From: Gordonibacter massiliensis (ex Traore et al. 2017)
Lineage (GTDB): Bacteria > Actinomycetota > Coriobacteriia > Coriobacteriales > Eggerthellaceae
Assembly: GCA_900170005.1 (NCBI GenBank)
Contig: LT827128.1
Span: forward strand, 2,104,168 to 2,168,167
Length of the DNA stretch: 64,000 nucleotides
Direction: 5' to 3'
The position numbers were made by a program, and so were the translations under genes. Below the pieces are notes generated by a model. It was not told the DNA's origin. It did not search any database and saw only the letters and a list, made by a program, of their open reading frames with translations. Positions 1 to 7,367 of the stretch are shown here, in pieces. The first letter of the stretch is position 1. Each line of letters opens with the position of its first letter.

Positions 1-202
1 CCTCAAGCATCTCATACCGTTCTGGGGCGGCCTCATCACCGGCGACCGCGACGGATTCGTGTACTTGGCGCGCTCTATACGCGCGTTTCCCGACCAGCGG
101 GGGCTGGCTGCTCTTATGGAAGATGCGGGGTTTAGCGATGTGACGTGGAAGAACTACACGGGAGGCATCGCGGCCGTGCACGTGGCGAAAAAGCCCGAAT
201 AA
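1..202 (+). CDS. menG: Demethylmenaquinone methyltransferase (UbiE/MenG family), C-terminal end only
   Basis: The window opens inside this gene; the frame beginning at base 2 encodes the last 66 residues and ends at TAA 200-202. The visible segment has the family's C-terminal pattern: a KHLIPFWGGLITGD stretch, then YLARSIRAFPDQ, then LMEDAGFSDVTWKNYTGGI, finishing AAVHVAKKPE. UbiE/MenG enzymes methylate demethylmenaquinone using S-adenosylmethionine, the last step of menaquinone synthesis, which fits an anaerobe respiring with menaquinone. The SAM-binding domain lies upstream of the window, so the assignment rests on the tail alone. Another class I methyltransferase of the same family cannot be excluded. 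Confidence 0.75.
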   Translation, partial: LKHLIPFWGGLITGDRDGFVYLARSIRAFPDQRGLAALMEDAGFSDVTWKNYTGGIAAVHVAKKPE

Positions 203-319
203 GGGTTCGTCGCCAGCGAGCGTGCCGACGGCAAGGGCATGCTGCCGCCGCGCGACCCGAGGCGGGAAGCGAAAATAAATCTGACGGTATGACAAGACGC
301 GCGGCAAATGGCGTAGGAT

Positions 320-1672
320 GTGACCATGCCCCCCGACAGCGTACATACCGACGAACCGTGCGAGAGCGCCGTGCCGCCCGCGCGCACCGAAGCCCGCACG
401 GGCGAACGCGAGCGCCTCTGGTCGCCCTTGTTCGTGGCCATCGTGGCGGCGACCCTGTGCTGTTTCATGGTGGGACAGGGGCTCAATTCGGGAACCTCGG
501 TTTTCCTCGCGCGCATGGGAAACACCGCCGCCTTCGCCGGCGCGCTCGCCGCCGTGTTCTCCGCCTCAGCCGCCGTGGCGCGCATCGTGTGCGGACCGCT
601 TGTGGACCGTGCCGGACGCCTGCGCGTGATGGCGGCTGGAGCGGTGCTCTTGCTTGTCGGCACACTGCTTCCGGCCCTCAGCTCGAACGACATCGTTTTC
701 GTGGTCTGCCGCGTCGTGCAGGGCGTGGGCTTCTCGGCCGCCACCACGGCATCGGCCACCGCAGCCGCCGACGTGCTGCCGCGGTCCCGCCTGGGCGAGG
801 GCATCGGTTATTACGGGTTGGGACAGGCGCTGGCCATGTCGGTCGGTCCCGCTCTGGCATTGCTGCTGGTGAACACCGATCCCGCAGCCAACCTCTATCT
901 GGGCCTTGCGGGCATGGCCGCCCTCTGCGTGGTGCTCACCGCATTCTGCCGGTACGAGCGCAACCCCTCGCGCCTGCCAGCCACCGCGGCGTACCGGCGC
1001 CTCTTCGAAGAGCGCGAGCACAGGGCCGCAGACCGCAAGAACCGGAGAAGCGCGAGCGGGGCGGCCGATGCGGAGCCGACGACGGAAGAGCGCGGCCTGC
1101 AACGCGTATTCGAGCCGAGCGCCCTTCCCGGCGCGCTGCCCATGCTCGTGCTGAGCCCCGCGTTCGGGTTCGGCATCTTCTTCGCAGGGCTGTACGGCAC
1201 GACGCTCGGCGTGGGCAACCCCGGCCTGTTCTACACGCTCTCGGCACTCAGCATGATAGCCGTGCGCCTCAAGTCGAAATCGTTCATGGACCGCGTGGCG
1301 CCCATCAAGGTGTTCACCGCCTCCACCGCATGTGGGCTTGCCGGCTTCGCGCTGCTGTTGGCCGCCGGTGCGAGCGAGATCGCGTATTACGCAGCCGGCA
1401 TCCTGTACGGCGCGTGCCTGGGCGTAAGCATGCCGCTTAACCAGTCGGTTGCCGTCAAGAACACGCCGCCCGAGCGCTGGGGCGCCGCGAACGCGTTGTA
1501 TCTGCTGGCGAGCGACATAGGCATCGGCATCGGCTCCGCCGTATGGGGCGTGGTCAACGACGCGGCCGGCTTCCCCGTCACCATCTGTTGCGTGATGGGC
1601 TGCATCCTGGCCTCCTGGGTCGTTGCCTGGTTCTCGTACCCGAAGCCCGCGCGCCCGCACAACCAGCCGTAG
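320..1672 (+). CDS. MFS transporter
   Basis: A 450-residue integral membrane protein with about twelve hydrophobic helices in two halves, separated by a charged loop at about residues 215-270 that is rich in Arg and Glu. Helix 1 (FVAIVAATLCCFMVGQGLN) is followed by the loop-2 signature VCGPLVDRAGRLRVM, typical of the major facilitator superfamily; the second half has KSFMDRVAPIKVF at the equivalent place. The start is GTG 320 or, six bases later, ATG 326; neither has a strong Shine-Dalgarno sequence. The soluble N-terminal tail of about 35 residues has no recognisable motif. The substrate is unknown. The gene stands alone, followed by a truncated gene on the other strand. Confidence 0.85.
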   Translation: MTMPPDSVHTDEPCESAVPPARTEARTGERERLWSPLFVAIVAATLCCFMVGQGLNSGTSVFLARMGNTAAFAGALAAVFSASAAVARIVCGPLVDRAGRLRVMAAGAVLLLVGTLLPALSSNDIVFVVCRVVQGVGFSAATTASATAAADVLPRSRLGEGIGYYGLGQALAMSVGPALALLLVNTDPAANLYLGLAGMAALCVVLTAFCRYERNPSRLPATAAYRRLFEEREHRAADRKNRRSASGAADAEPTTEERGLQRVFEPSALPGALPMLVLSPAFGFGIFFAGLYGTTLGVGNPGLFYTLSALSMIAVRLKSKSFMDRVAPIKVFTASTACGLAGFALLLAAGASEIAYYAAGILYGACLGVSMPLNQSVAVKNTPPERWGAANALYLLASDIGIGIGSAVWGVVNDAAGFPVTICCVMGCILASWVVAWFSYPKPARPHNQP

Positions 1673-1675
1673 CGC

Positions 1676-2317
1676 AGGCGCGCATCCACGGGCAAACCTG
1701 TCCGACTCTGCCTCTCCCCGTTCATTCTCCTTCTTCAAGTCTTTCAGGTCTTTGTACTGGCGCGTGGTCATGCCCGACCAGGCGCGCGTTATCTCGTCGG
1801 TGAGGATGGCGTATTCCTTACCCTTCTTGACGCCCCGATTCTCCCACTCGTCGGTCAGGCCCTTGCGCACCTGAATGGTTTGAAGGCGTTGGTTGACCCA
1901 GTTGCGGTCATACCCCTTTTTCAGGTAGGTTTCCAAAGCGCGATCGAGCGTCAATTCAGGATCGACGATCTCGTCGATGCGCTCGGAGCCCACTTGAGCA
2001 AGCCACAGCTTGAACGGCTCGGCTTTCTTGGAGGGGATAGACTGGACGATGCGCAGGATTTGCTCGGTGCGTCCTGCGAGGGTCTTTCTTTTCTTACCGC
2101 TTGCGGTCAGCATTTCTATCTGGGGACAATTTGTCCCCAGATAGCTCCCAAGTTGCTCGTCACGCTTTCGCATCTTCTTGAGATAGTCCGTGGGGTTAGC
2201 GCTTTCCGTCAACGCGCCCACCACGTCAACGACGGAGAAATACCACTCCTGCTCGTCCTCGTTCCATGCGGAACGGATCTCCTGGCTCTCGAACAGCTTC
2301 ACGGAAGAATCGACCAT
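1676..2317 (-). pseudogene. BRO-N / DinD-like DNA-damage-type protein, 3'-truncated
   Basis: ATG 2317 has a strong ribosome site (GAAGGAGGG, 5 bases upstream). About 200 residues match the BRO-N/DinD-like family: KLFESQEIRSAWNEDEQEW, then FSVVDVVGALTES, a variable loop, KPFKLWLAQVG-type residues (AEPFKLWLAQVGSERIDE), and the conserved tail TDEITRAWSGMTTRQYKDLK. The family normally continues after a KKENLRDNM-like stretch for some 60 residues. Here homology stops at KKEN, near base 1722, and the frame runs on without a stop into the antisense of the MFS gene as far as base 566. I read this as a gene whose 3' end was lost at a recombination junction. Members occur in phages and genomic islands; the function is unclear. 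The 1676 end is set by the neighbouring gene, not by a stop codon. Confidence 0.6.
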
Positions 2318-2432
2318 GATTCCCTCCTTCAGTCCTCGGCGTTTTGGACGGGAGGGTGCTTGGTCGAGCACAACGCCATGCGATTATCGATGACGTCAGT
2401 ATACCATAAAACGAACTGATGTTCTATAGTAA

Positions 2433-5075
2433 TTAGTAAGGTTCGTCCAAGTTCGCATGGGCTTGCGCGTCGGCGTCCAGGGGAAAGAACCTGCCGGCGC
2501 GGTAGCGATCGAGGGCCACGAGGGCGATCATGCCGGCGTTGTCGCCGCAGGCGCTCATGGGTGGAAGCGTGAGGCGCACGCCCAATCGCTCGCACAGGGC
2601 CCGATAGGCGTCGCGCAGCACGGGGTTCGCTGCCACGCCGCCGCCGAGGCAGAACGTGGGCGCGCCCGTCTGCTTGAGGGCAGCCTCGGCCTTCTTCACC
2701 TGCACGTCCACCACCGCCTGCTGGAAGCTGGCGGCGATGTCGGGGATGTTGAGCTCGCGTCCGGCGGCGCGTTCGTTGTTGATGTAGGTGACGACCGCCG
2801 TCTTCAGGCCCGAAAGCGAGAAGCGCAGATCGCCCGAATGCATCATGGCGCGCGGAAACGGGATGGCCTTCGGGTCGCCCAGGGCCGCCTGCTTCGAGAT
2901 GACGGGGCCGCCGGGATAGCCCAGGCCGAGCGCCTTCGCTACCTTGTCGAACGCTTCCCCCACCGCGTCGTCGATGGTGGTGCCGAGCGTTTCGTAGTCG
3001 CCCCAGTCTCGCATGTGCACGAGCATGGTGTTGCCGCCCGACACGAGCGACACCACGGCGGGCGGCTCGAAGTCGGGCGCGCCGATCTTGTTCGCGTACA
3101 GATGCCCCTCGAGGTGGTTCACGCCGATGAACGGCAAGCCGGCACCCCACGCCGCCCCCTTGGCGAACGCCACGCCCACCACGAGCGCGCCCATGAGACC
3201 GGGTGCGTAGGTGACGGCCACGGCGTCGAGGTCGGCCCATGTCAAACGCTCGAGCCCCAAGTGGGCGGCCGCCACGTCCAGGCACTCGTCGCATACGCCG
3301 CAGACGGCCTCGATGTGCTTGCGGCTGGCGATCTCGGGCACCACGCCGCCGAAACGCGCGTGGAAATCAACCTGCGAGGCCACGATGTCGGCCACGAGGT
3401 TGCCCTCGCCGTCCACGATGGCGGCGGCCGTCTCGTCGCACGACGACTCGATGGCCAGGACGAGCGGTCGCACGACGGTAGGGCTCGGAGCCTGCGCGCG
3501 CTCGGCCGCCTCCGCGCGAGCCGCATCGACCTGCAACTCCATGCCCGCCACGTCGTGCGGGGCCAGGGGCAGCGGGCCCTCGAGGATGAGGGCGTCCTCG
3601 CCGTCGGAATAGTACCGCGGGCGCGTGCCGAGCGCGTGGAAACCGAGCGCCTCGTAGAACGCCTGCGCTCCGGCGTTGCCGGCGCGCACCTCGAGCGAGC
3701 ACGTGGCGGCGCCCAGATCGCGCGCGTCGGCCGCCACACGCGCCAACAACTCGCGCGCGATGCCGCGACGGCGCTGCGACGGATCGACGCCCACCTTGAG
3801 GATCTGCACCTGCCCGTCCACGACCCACCCGCCGGCGTAGCCGACAAGCCTATCGCATTCGTACGCTGCCCACCAGATTCTATCGCTGCGAGGCAGTTCG
3901 TCGGCCACCAGGTTCTCGTTCCAGGCATCGCTACCCATGACCTGCGATTCCAACGCGGCCACGTCGGCGGCATGTGCGGCGTCGAGCGGCTTGTACGTGA
4001 TGCCGTCGGCAGCGGGGCGGGCGTTCAGAACGGCGGTGTCGTGCATGCTCGCACGCTGGTCGCGGCGCACGGCCACGTCCTGCACGCCGGTGGCGAGGTT
4101 CTTCGGGTCGTTCTTGGCCAGACGGATGCGCTCGTTCTCCTCGGCGTCCGACAAACGCGTGTACACGGGAAGCGCGAACGCGGGGTTGTGCCGCGATGCG
4201 TCGAAGGGATCGGCCTCGCCCGCGCGCCAGGCGGCCTGCAGCGCCAGCAGCAGCCCGCGCCCCGTGGGCGTCCACAGCTCCGACGACAACGCCTCGCCCG
4301 CCGGAGCGAACAGGTCGGCGTACTTCGCCAACCCGTCCCCCACCAGCAACAACGCCGGGGAATCCGCGCGAGAGCCCTCCTCAACAAGGCCGGCCGCCGA
4401 GACGGTGCCCACCAAGCGAGTTCCGCACGAGCCGAAGGCCCCTGCGGGGCCTTCGTGCGAGCCAGGACTGCCCGAGCGACTGGGCACCGTCTCGGCGGCC
4501 GATCCGGACAGGTCGTCTTCCCCCGTCAGTTCCCCGGCCGCTTCTTCCGCCTTCAGCACGCGATCCGCCTCAAGCCGCTGCGCGTCTTCTTCCGTGAGAA
4601 GGTAGCGCACCGGGTACACCTCTTTGCGCATGGCGTCGGCCACCACGGCTAGATGCCCCTGCACGCCCGCGGCCTGGGCGTTCCAAGCAACGGCGTCGAG
4701 CGACGACACGCCCACCAGCCCCACGCCCAGCGCCGACGCGACGCCTTTGGCCGTGGCCATGGCGATGCGCACGCCCGTGAACGACCCCGGTCCGCGCCCT
4801 ACGACGACGCACGCCAGCTCATCGCGCGCCACGCCCCGCTCGGCAAGCAATGCGTCGACGCGCGGCAGAAGCTGGGTGTTCGAGGCCCGATGCGCCGATG
4901 CCTCCACCGAAGCAACGACCTCCACCGCGAGGCTTTCCGCATGGAGCACGCCCAAGCCGATGGCGATGACCTCGTTGGCCGTGTCGAACGCGAGCACATA
5001 GCGCGCTCGCGCATCCTGAACGTCCGTCGCGTCGGCATCGGCCGCACGCTCCGGACGGAACCGCTCCTCGCTCAC
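2433..5075 (-). CDS. tsaD: TsaB-RimI-TsaD fusion: tRNA t6A37 threonylcarbamoyl transfer plus ribosomal-protein acetyltransferase
   Basis: One 880-residue frame joins three usually separate proteins. Residues 25-310 are TsaB-like (VLAFDTANEVIAIG, RGPGSFTGVRIAMATAKG). Residues 355-500 are a GNAT acetyltransferase of the RimI type, with the acetyl-CoA loop QRRRGIARELL at 434-444. Residues 537-880 are TsaD (Kae1), with AIESSCDETAAA and the metal-binding HLEGH at 654-658, and SACGDNAGMIAL near the end. TsaB and TsaD with TsaE transfer threonylcarbamoyl to A37 of ANN-decoding tRNAs in the cytoplasm; RimI acetylates ribosomal protein S18. The GTG start at 5075 overlaps the tsaE stop (GTGA), showing translational coupling. 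Residues 190-228 are a low-complexity insertion encoded by an inverted-repeat element. Confidence 0.93.
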   Translation of the reverse strand: MSEERFRPERAADADATDVQDARARYVLAFDTANEVIAIGLGVLHAESLAVEVVASVEASAHRASNTQLLPRVDALLAERGVARDELACVVVGRGPGSFTGVRIAMATAKGVASALGVGLVGVSSLDAVAWNAQAAGVQGHLAVVADAMRKEVYPVRYLLTEEDAQRLEADRVLKAEEAAGELTGEDDLSGSAAETVPSRSGSPGSHEGPAGAFGSCGTRLVGTVSAAGLVEEGSRADSPALLLVGDGLAKYADLFAPAGEALSSELWTPTGRGLLLALQAAWRAGEADPFDASRHNPAFALPVYTRLSDAEENERIRLAKNDPKNLATGVQDVAVRRDQRASMHDTAVLNARPAADGITYKPLDAAHAADVAALESQVMGSDAWNENLVADELPRSDRIWWAAYECDRLVGYAGGWVVDGQVQILKVGVDPSQRRRGIARELLARVAADARDLGAATCSLEVRAGNAGAQAFYEALGFHALGTRPRYYSDGEDALILEGPLPLAPHDVAGMELQVDAARAEAAERAQAPSPTVVRPLVLAIESSCDETAAAIVDGEGNLVADIVASQVDFHARFGGVVPEIASRKHIEAVCGVCDECLDVAAAHLGLERLTWADLDAVAVTYAPGLMGALVVGVAFAKGAAWGAGLPFIGVNHLEGHLYANKIGAPDFEPPAVVSLVSGGNTMLVHMRDWGDYETLGTTIDDAVGEAFDKVAKALGLGYPGGPVISKQAALGDPKAIPFPRAMMHSGDLRFSLSGLKTAVVTYINNERAAGRELNIPDIAASFQQAVVDVQVKKAEAALKQTGAPTFCLGGGVAANPVLRDAYRALCERLGVRLTLPPMSACGDNAGMIALVALDRYRAGRFFPLDADAQAHANLDEPY
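4392..4500. repeat. Palindromic element inserted in frame in the TsaB domain
   Basis: Bases 4392-4411 and 4481-4500 form a perfect 20-bp inverted repeat beginning GGCCGCCGAGACGGTGCCCA. Inside it is a second hairpin with arms GAAGGCCC and GGGCCTTC around 4433-4453. The reading frame stays open across it and encodes Ser/Gly/Pro-rich residues with no counterpart in ordinary TsaB proteins. Its size (109 bp) is close to that of the intergenic palindromic elements at 17667 and 52341. Confidence 0.7.
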
Positions 5076-5587
5076 CCGTTGCACCCCGCTGCCTTCATCA
5101 GGCGCGACTTCGAGTCCTTCGCCCATACGAACAGAAGCTGCCGCGCGCGGTCGCCGAACGACTGCGCGCGCACGGTGCGGTTGCCGTCGGCGTCGACGGT
5201 TATCGCGATTTCCAGATACCCGTACGGCAAGGCCGAGGGGAACTTCTCCCCCCACTCCACGAACGAGGCTCCGCCGCCGTCGATGGTCTCGAAATAGCCG
5301 ATATCCTCCAGCTCGTCGGGATCCTCCAGCCGGTACAGGTCGAAGTGGTACAGGGGAAGCGCGCCGCCCGGATACTCCAGCAGGATGTTGAACGTGGGGC
5401 TGGTGACCTGATCGCGCACGCCAAGGCCCGCCGCAACCCCCTGCACGAACTGGGTTTTGCCCGCGCCGAGATCGCCCGAGAGCACGATGACGTCGCCCTC
5501 GTGCAGGTAGGGCGCCAGCGTGAAAGCGAGCTGCTTCGTCGCCTCCGGGGAGGTCGTTTTGCGCGTGTAGGTAAGTCCGGTAGCCAT
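5072..5587 (-). CDS. tsaE: tRNA threonylcarbamoyladenosine biosynthesis ATPase TsaE
   Basis: A 171-residue P-loop protein. The Walker A motif SGDLGAGKTQF is at residues 37-47, followed by the family segments TSPTFNILLEY, YHFDLYRLEDPDEL and FVEWGEKFP that characterise TsaE (YjeE). TsaE binds the TsaB-TsaD dimer and its ATPase activity is needed for turnover in t6A37 synthesis. ATG 5587 is chosen because family homology begins immediately (MATGLTYTRKTTSPEATKQL). The stop overlaps the GTG start of the TsaB-RimI-TsaD fusion, so the whole t6A transfer machinery except TsaC is encoded in two coupled genes. Confidence 0.95.
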   Translation of the reverse strand: MATGLTYTRKTTSPEATKQLAFTLAPYLHEGDVIVLSGDLGAGKTQFVQGVAAGLGVRDQVTSPTFNILLEYPGGALPLYHFDLYRLEDPDELEDIGYFETIDGGGASFVEWGEKFPSALPYGYLEIAITVDADGNRTVRAQSFGDRARQLLFVWAKDSKSRLMKAAGCNG

Positions 5588-6077
5588 AACGCATATGATA
5601 CGCCAACGCATCCGCGCAGGCCACGACACGCGCAGGGAAACGGGAATCCTTCATCGTGCCAGCAGCCCGCATGAACACCCGGCAAAGGCGGACGTGGACA
5701 AATTTGCGACTTATGGTAAAAAATCGCACGCAATTCAGGTCGCTGATGCAAAAGATCGTGAAGAAAGGCCTGATGACTGATTTTTATGCTTCTCGTATTC
5801 CCTTTCACACTTACCATGGCCCCGCTTTTTGTCCATGATGCTATTGATTATATTATTGCAACTCGGCCATCATGCGCCTGCATGCCGTCCTGGATTCGAT
5901 CTTTGCGGGGCTTTCGACCCGCTCACTTTAAATAAGGCAGGGAGAACAGCACAGGCGCGTGGGGTGCGGGGGCCGGCAACCGCGATTCACCGCATATGCG
6001 GGAGAATCGCCGCCGGCAAACGCTGCTTTTGTTCTATCATCACAGCAAGCGAATCGAAACTCGACAGGAGGCACCCC
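5588..6077. other. Intergenic region, no gene recognised
   Basis: About 490 bases between divergent tsaE and the M24 peptidase. The stretch 5690-5860 is clearly more AT-rich than its surroundings. Short open frames occur (for example one of about 41 codons starting near 5719), but none has a convincing ribosome site or recognisable protein. It probably holds the promoters of both flanking genes. Confidence 0.4.
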
Positions 6078-7154
6078 ATGTACGAAGAGCGCATCGGAAC
6101 CGTCATGCGAAACCTCGAGCGCCGCGACCTTTCGCAGATGCTCATGTGCGACCCGCGATCCATCCAATACCTGACCGGCGCGTACGTCGAACCGGGCGAG
6201 CGCTTCCTCGGCCTTGCGCTTGTCGCGGACCGCAAGCCGGTGCTGCTTCTGAACGAGCTGTTCAGCGCGCCGCAGGGCATCCCTTGCGACGTGCGCGGCT
6301 ACAAAGACACCGACGACCCGATTGCGCTCGCCGTTGGCCTGTTCGACCCCGCGCAACCGCTGGGCTGCGACAAGAACCTGGCCGCGCGCTTCCTCATTCC
6401 GCTCATGGAGCACAGCGCGGCCAGCGGCTTCGTGCTGGCATCCGACGTGGTGGACGACGCCCGCGCCCATAAGAGCGCCGAAGAACGCGACCTTATGCGC
6501 GCCGCCTCGCGCACGAACGACGCAGCCATGGCGCGCTTTAAGGAGCTCGTACGTGCGGGCGCGGCCGAAGCCGAGGTGGCCGGGCAGCTGGAGGGTATCT
6601 ATCGCGAGCTGGGCGCGCAAGGGCACTCGTTCGCGCCCATCGTCAGCTTCGGGGCGAACGCGGCCGATCCGCACCACGAGCCGGACGGCACCCGCCTGGC
6701 CTTGGGCGACGTGGTGCTGTTCGACGTGGGCTGCCGACAGGGCGAGTACTGCGCCGACATGACGCGCACGTTCTTCTTCGGCGAGCCGACGCCGAAACAG
6801 CGCGAGGTGTACGACACGGTGCGCCGCGCCAACGAGGCCGCTCAGCGCGCTGTCGCGCCGGGCGTGCGCTTCTGCGACATCGATCGCGCGGCTCGCGAGG
6901 TCATCGAGGAAGCCGGGTACGGCCCGTACTTCACGCACCGGCTGGGACACCAGATCGGGCTGGACGTGCACGAGCCCGGCGACGTCTCGGCTGTGCACGA
7001 CGCGCCGGTGGAGGCGGGCATGTGCTTCTCCATCGAGCCCGGCATCTACCTGCCCGGCGAGTTCGGCGTGCGCATCGAGGATTTGGTCATCGTGACCGAG
7101 GACGGCTGCGAGGTGCTGAACGAGTACCCGCACGACTTGGAGGTGCTTTCGTAG
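6078..7154 (+). CDS. M24 family metallopeptidase (Xaa-Pro aminopeptidase/prolidase type)
   Basis: A 358-residue protein with the two-domain creatinase/prolidase layout. Residues 1-125 form the non-catalytic N-terminal domain; the rest is the pita-bread catalytic domain. All five dinuclear-metal ligands are visible: Asp in LFDVGCRQGEY, Asp in CADMTRTFFFG, His in FTHRLGHQIGLDVHE, Glu in FSIEPGIYLPG and Glu in VRIEDLVIV. Such enzymes remove N-terminal residues before proline or cleave Xaa-Pro dipeptides in the cytoplasm. ATG 6078 is supported by AGGAGG at 6066-6071. The gene stands alone; its substrate cannot be refined from sequence. Confidence 0.9.
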   Translation: MYEERIGTVMRNLERRDLSQMLMCDPRSIQYLTGAYVEPGERFLGLALVADRKPVLLLNELFSAPQGIPCDVRGYKDTDDPIALAVGLFDPAQPLGCDKNLAARFLIPLMEHSAASGFVLASDVVDDARAHKSAEERDLMRAASRTNDAAMARFKELVRAGAAEAEVAGQLEGIYRELGAQGHSFAPIVSFGANAADPHHEPDGTRLALGDVVLFDVGCRQGEYCADMTRTFFFGEPTPKQREVYDTVRRANEAAQRAVAPGVRFCDIDRAAREVIEEAGYGPYFTHRLGHQIGLDVHEPGDVSAVHDAPVEAGMCFSIEPGIYLPGEFGVRIEDLVIVTEDGCEVLNEYPHDLEVLS

Positions 7155-7256
7155 AGCGCGAGCGACCGGCTGGCGCACGCGCGGCGGATGGCGCAATGCG
7201 GCGCGGTGGGTGCAAGGTGCGCCCGCCGCGCCGTTTTCTTTTGTCGGGACGTTTTG

Positions 7257-7287
7257 GCGCCGGGCGGGCAGCAGCCCGCCCCTACGG
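7257..7287. repeat. Short intergenic repeat, copy 1 of 2
   Basis: The 31-bp sequence starting GCGCCGGGCGGGCAGCAGCC and ending CCCCTACGG recurs with one mismatch at 32137-32167 downstream of fabH. Its centre is palindromic (CGGGC...GCCCG). It lies in the 213-bp gap after the M24 peptidase, which otherwise holds only a run of nine C at 7327-7335. Confidence 0.6.
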
Positions 7288-7367
7288 GACGACCGGCTAA
7301 GGCGCGCGTTGCGGCGACTTTGGATACCCCCCCCCGGAAAGAACGAGGGCGGAGCCAAAGCCAACCC

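Noticed and set aside
2457-4652. A long plus-strand frame opposite the TsaB-RimI-TsaD fusion
   Set aside because: Shadow of the coding strand; repetitive His/Arg/Gly composition, no homology.
5656-5838. Small plus-strand frame in the tsaE-peptidase gap
   Set aside because: Sixty codons or fewer, no ribosome site, no recognisable protein; AT-rich composition alone is not evidence of a gene.
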